Assembly (NCBI GenBank): GCA_021292165.1
Contig: CM037877.1
Coordinates: 308,702,834 to 308,766,833, forward strand
DNA from: Shinisaurus crocodilurus
Lineage: Eukaryota > Chordata > Lepidosauria > Squamata > Shinisauridae
DNA: 64,000 bases
Direction: 5' to 3'
Positions 61,757-64,000 of the stretch are shown one piece after another (positions within the stretch are counted from its first letter, which is position 1; each line of letters opens with the position of its first letter). The notes under the pieces are model-generated. The model ran no database searches, was not told where the DNA came from, and saw nothing but the letters and a program-made list of their open reading frames with translations. Both the position numbers and the translations under genes were made by a program.

Positions 61757-62785
61757 TCAGTTTAAAGCCCTCCTGATTAAGTTCCTCATGCTGTGGCCAA
61801 ACACATTCTTCCCAGTCCTTGTGAGGTGCAACCCATCCTTTGCCAGCAGTCCATCTTCCAGGAAGTGTAGCCCGTGGTCCCAGAATCCAAATCCCTCACG
61901 TCGGCTCCACCTTCGTAGCCAGTCATTCACTCGGAGTATTTTTCTTTCCCTTTCTATGCCTCTTCCAAGTACTGGAAGGATGGATGAGAAAACTATCTGG
62001 GCCCCGAAGTTCTTGAGTTCCCTTCCCAGCTCTTCAAAGTCTGCCGTGATTTCTTTGTAACTCCGCTTGGCAGTATCATTTGTACCCACGTGGAAGAGAA
62101 GAAAGGGGTATGTGTCGGTGGGCTGCATGAGCCTCGGCAGCTGCTCTGACACATCCTTAATCCGTGCTCCGGGGAGACAGCACACCTGGCGAGTCCATGG
62201 GTCTTCGCGACATACTTTGGCTTCGATCCCCCGCAGGAGGGAGTCTCCCACTATGAGTACTCTTCTCTTCCTCTTGCTGTAGGCCTTGGCTTGATTGCCT
62301 CCACTCGACTGACCCTCAGCCTCTTGCTCGCTATCACGTTGGGTGCCCGGTAATCCGTCCTCTGCAGGCTGTCCTCTGCTCTCGTCCTCAAGTACATGGA
62401 AGCGGTTCCATAGCTCCACTGCTTCCACAGGCGCAGAGTGTCTTGTAGTTCTTGTGCTCCTAACAGTCACCCTTTTCCAGGGAGTTCCCCCTGCGTTATT
62501 TTCCCTTGCCTCAGCAGTCTCCGACTCCGCCTCATCCTGCCGTTGCCCTTCTGGCTCCTGTGCTGTGCTTTGGTGCTGTAGATCCACCGTTCTGTCTAAG
62601 AACTCCTCGCTTTCTCTTATGCTCCTGAGGGTTGACACTTGCTGCTCCAGTCCTCTGACCTTTTCTTCCAACAGCGTGACCAGCTTGCACTTGTTGCACG
62701 TGTAGGCCATGTCGATCTCCGGCAGGAAAACAAACATAGCACACCCCTTGCAGGTCACCACCACTGCTGAGTCCTTTCCTTCCAT
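61757..62785 (-). CDS. CR1 ORF1: Cys-pair motif, coiled coil and SGNH esterase (342 aa)
   Basis: The first CR1 protein, thought to bind the RNA or membranes during retrotransposition. Cysteines C12-x2-C15 and C30-x2-C33 form a zinc-ribbon-like pair. Residues about 34-65 (LVTLLEEKVRGLEQQVSTLR) look like a short coiled coil. Residues 66-165 are charged and low in structure, with a K/R patch (KRKRR) just before the enzyme domain. An SGNH hydrolase domain starts at GDSLLRG (S182), continues with GTND (N236) and ends with KDGLHL (D317, H320), giving a complete Ser-Asp-His set. SGNH esterase domains are known in CR1 ORF1 proteins. Substrate is unknown. The ATG follows a poly-A tract by 25 bases. 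Confidence 0.93.
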   Translation of the reverse strand: MEGKDSAVVVTCKGCAMFVFLPEIDMAYTCNKCKLVTLLEEKVRGLEQQVSTLRSIRESEEFLDRTVDLQHQSTAQEPEGQRQDEAESETAEARENNAGGTPWKRVTVRSTRTTRHSAPVEAVELWNRFHVLEDESRGQPAEDGLPGTQRDSEQEAEGQSSGGNQAKAYSKRKRRVLIVGDSLLRGIEAKVCREDPWTRQVCCLPGARIKDVSEQLPRLMQPTDTYPFLLFHVGTNDTAKRSYKEITADFEELGRELKNFGAQIVFSSILPVLGRGIERERKILRVNDWLRRWSRREGFGFWDHGLHFLEDGLLAKDGLHLTRTGKNVFGHSMRNLIRRALN

Positions 62786-62807
62786 AGTGCTCGGTTTCTG
62801 TCTTCCT

Positions 62808-62810
<3 letters not shown>

Positions 62811-62841
<31 letters not shown>
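62811..62841 (-). other. 31-base A run in the CR1 leader before ORF1
   Basis: Seen as a T31 run on the plus strand, it lies between the monomer array and the ORF1 start. It could be a leader feature or a decayed junction between promoter monomers and body. Confidence 0.9.
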
Positions 62842-62843
<2 letters not shown>

Positions 62844-62872
62844 GGACCTCCCCCTCGACCTCCCCTGCCGAA

Positions 62873-64000
62873 CTCCGCTGCCAAACTCCTGTTTGCTCTC
62901 CCTGTTCGCTCGCTCTCTGGGAGCCTGCTTGCCTTATCACAGCCCCAAAAACAGCTGGAGCCTCTCTCCTGTTGTGCTCCTGCTCAGCTGGGAGTCAGGA
63001 ACAGAATGAGCTGTCAGGCCACACCCTTCCTTTTAAGCTCTCAGACCACACCCTTCCCTTTCAGCTCTCAGGCCACACCCTTCCCTTTCAGCTCTCAGGC
63101 CACACCCTTCCCTTTCAGCTCTCAGGCCACACCCTTCCCTTGCAGCACTAGTAGTTGTTGTTTGTACAGCAGCACTTGCTGTTGCAGCACTTGTCGTTCT
63201 ACTCCGCTGCCAAACTCCTGTTTGCTCTCCCTGTTCGCTCGCTCTGTTCGCTCGCTCTCTGGGAGCCTGCTTGCCTTATCACAGCCCCAAAAACAGCTGG
63301 AGCCTCTCTCCTGTTGTGCTCCTGCTCAGCTGGGAGTCAGGAACAGAATGAGCTGTCAGGCCACACCCTTCCTTTTAAGCTCTCAGACCACACCCTTCCC
63401 TTTCAGCTCTCAGGCCACACCCTTCCCTTTCAGCTCTCAGGCCACACCCTTCCCTTTCAGCTCTCAGGCCACACCCTTCCCTTGCAGCACTAGTAGTTGT
63501 TGTTTGTACAGCAGCACTTGCTGTTGCAGCACTTGTCGTTCTACTCCGCTGCCAAACTCCTGTTTGCTCTCCCTGTTCGCTCGCTCTGTTCTCTCGCTCT
63601 CTGGGAGCCTGCTTGCCTTATCACAGCCCCAAAAACAGCTGGAGCCTCTCTCCTGTTGTGCTCCTGCTCAGCTGGGAGTCAGGAACAGAATGAGCTCTCA
63701 GGCCACACCCTTCCTTTTAAGCTCTCAGACCACACCCTTCCCTTTCAGCTCTCAGGCCACACCCTTCCCTTTCAGCTCTCAGGCCACACCCTTCCCTTTC
63801 AGCTCTCAGGCCACACCCTTCCCTTGCAGCACTAGTAGTTGTTGTTTGTACAGCAGCACTTGCTGTTGCAGCACTTGTCGTTCTACTCCGCTGCCAAACT
63901 CCTGTTTGCTCTCCCTGTTCGCTCGCTCTGTTCGCTCGCTCTCTGGGAGCCTGCTTGCCTTATCACAGCCCCAAAAACAGCTGGAGCCTCTCTCCTGTTG
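62873..64000 (-). repeat. CR1 5' tandem monomers, at least 3.3 copies
   Basis: Units start at plus-strand CTCCGCTGCCAAACTCC: 62873-63201 (329 bp), 63202-63543 (342), 63544-63885 (342), and a partial 63886-64000. The 13-bp difference is one lost GTTCGCTCGCTCT duplication. Each unit holds four or five about 27-bp sub-repeats of CTCTCAGGCCACACCCTTCC. By analogy to mouse L1 promoter monomers, they probably drive transcription toward ORF1. Near-identity between units indicates recent amplification. Confidence 0.93.

Larger units (their letters stand above)
58757..64000 (-). mobile_element. near-complete CR1 LINE, both ORFs intact, runs off the window
   Basis: Order on the minus strand: tandem 5' monomers (64000 to 62873), a short unique leader with a 31-base A run, ORF1 (62785-61757), a 38-bp gap, ORF2 (61718-58848), a 90-bp 3' UTR and three ATTCTATG octamers ending at 58757. 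Both reading frames are free of stops and shifts and all catalytic motifs are present. Many 3'-truncated copies in the window carry the same 3' UTR, so this family has been active. CR1s rarely persist full length, so an intact copy suggests recent movement. Confidence 0.95.

Noticed and set aside
63155..63835. Two identical 112-codon open frames on the plus strand (63155-63493, 63497-63835)
   Set aside because: They are the antisense reading of the CR1 monomers and recur only because the units are identical. No domain, and the repetitive SGHTLPF motif is the 27-bp sub-repeat in translation.

Overview
The window looks like transposon-rich, gene-poor nuclear DNA of a vertebrate. The mix points to a squamate reptile (lizard or snake): abundant CR1 and L2-like LINEs, an RTE-clade LINE, MIR-like tRNA SINEs, 5S rRNA-derived SINEs with CR1 tails, and many hAT-type MITEs. 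That assignment rests on repeat content alone, and the species cannot be told. I found no convincing host exon, splice structure or functional RNA gene. Almost every long open frame belongs to a transposon or is a chance frame.

The main object is at the right edge: a near-complete CR1 on the minus strand (58757 to beyond 64000). It has an intact ORF1 (zinc-ribbon-like Cys pairs plus an SGNH esterase domain), an intact 956-residue ORF2 (APE endonuclease plus reverse transcriptase), a 3' end in the usual octamer repeats, and a 5' region of at least 3.3 tandem monomers of 329-342 bp that runs off the window. Many 3' fragments of the same or older CR1 families are scattered over both strands. The second autonomous-type element is a full-length RTE-clade LINE (23851-27829, minus) flanked by an 11-bp target duplication and sitting inside a CR1 copy. 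It has three frameshifts. Two 5'-truncated RTE relatives lie at 9964-11377 and 31328-31624.

DNA transposons are the other main layer. A hAT family with ends starting CAGGGATG and dense GACTC/GAGTC subterminal arrays is present as four long copies (2734-3516, 4593-5595, 18688-19497, 52208-53214) and one fragment. The two 1.0-kb copies keep the C-terminal hAT dimerisation segment of a transposase. Short palindromic MITEs, many with exact 8-bp duplications and some with TTAA duplications, are inserted throughout. Several share a core closely resembling the ZNF143/THAP11 site ACTACAACTCCCAGCATGCC.

Layout: 1-9950 old LINE/SINE fragments, hAT copies A and B, one MITE; 9954-11387 truncated RTE; 11400-19500 MITEs, CR1 tails, a local duplication (16042/18492) and hAT copy C; 19500-23400 a 5S-tRNA composite, SINEs and MITEs; 23699-28097 CR1 split by the full-length RTE; 28100-32200 nested CR1/L2, RTE and 5S-SINE; 32200-46600 mostly unique sequence with L2-like, CR1 and microsatellite islands; 46600-53810 nested SINE/CR1/MITE clusters and hAT copy D; 53810-58600 unique sequence with CR1, SINE and MITE copies; 58757-64000 the intact CR1. 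Insertions into insertions give a readable relative age order: old CR1/L2, then SINEs and hAT/MITEs, then RTE and young CR1.
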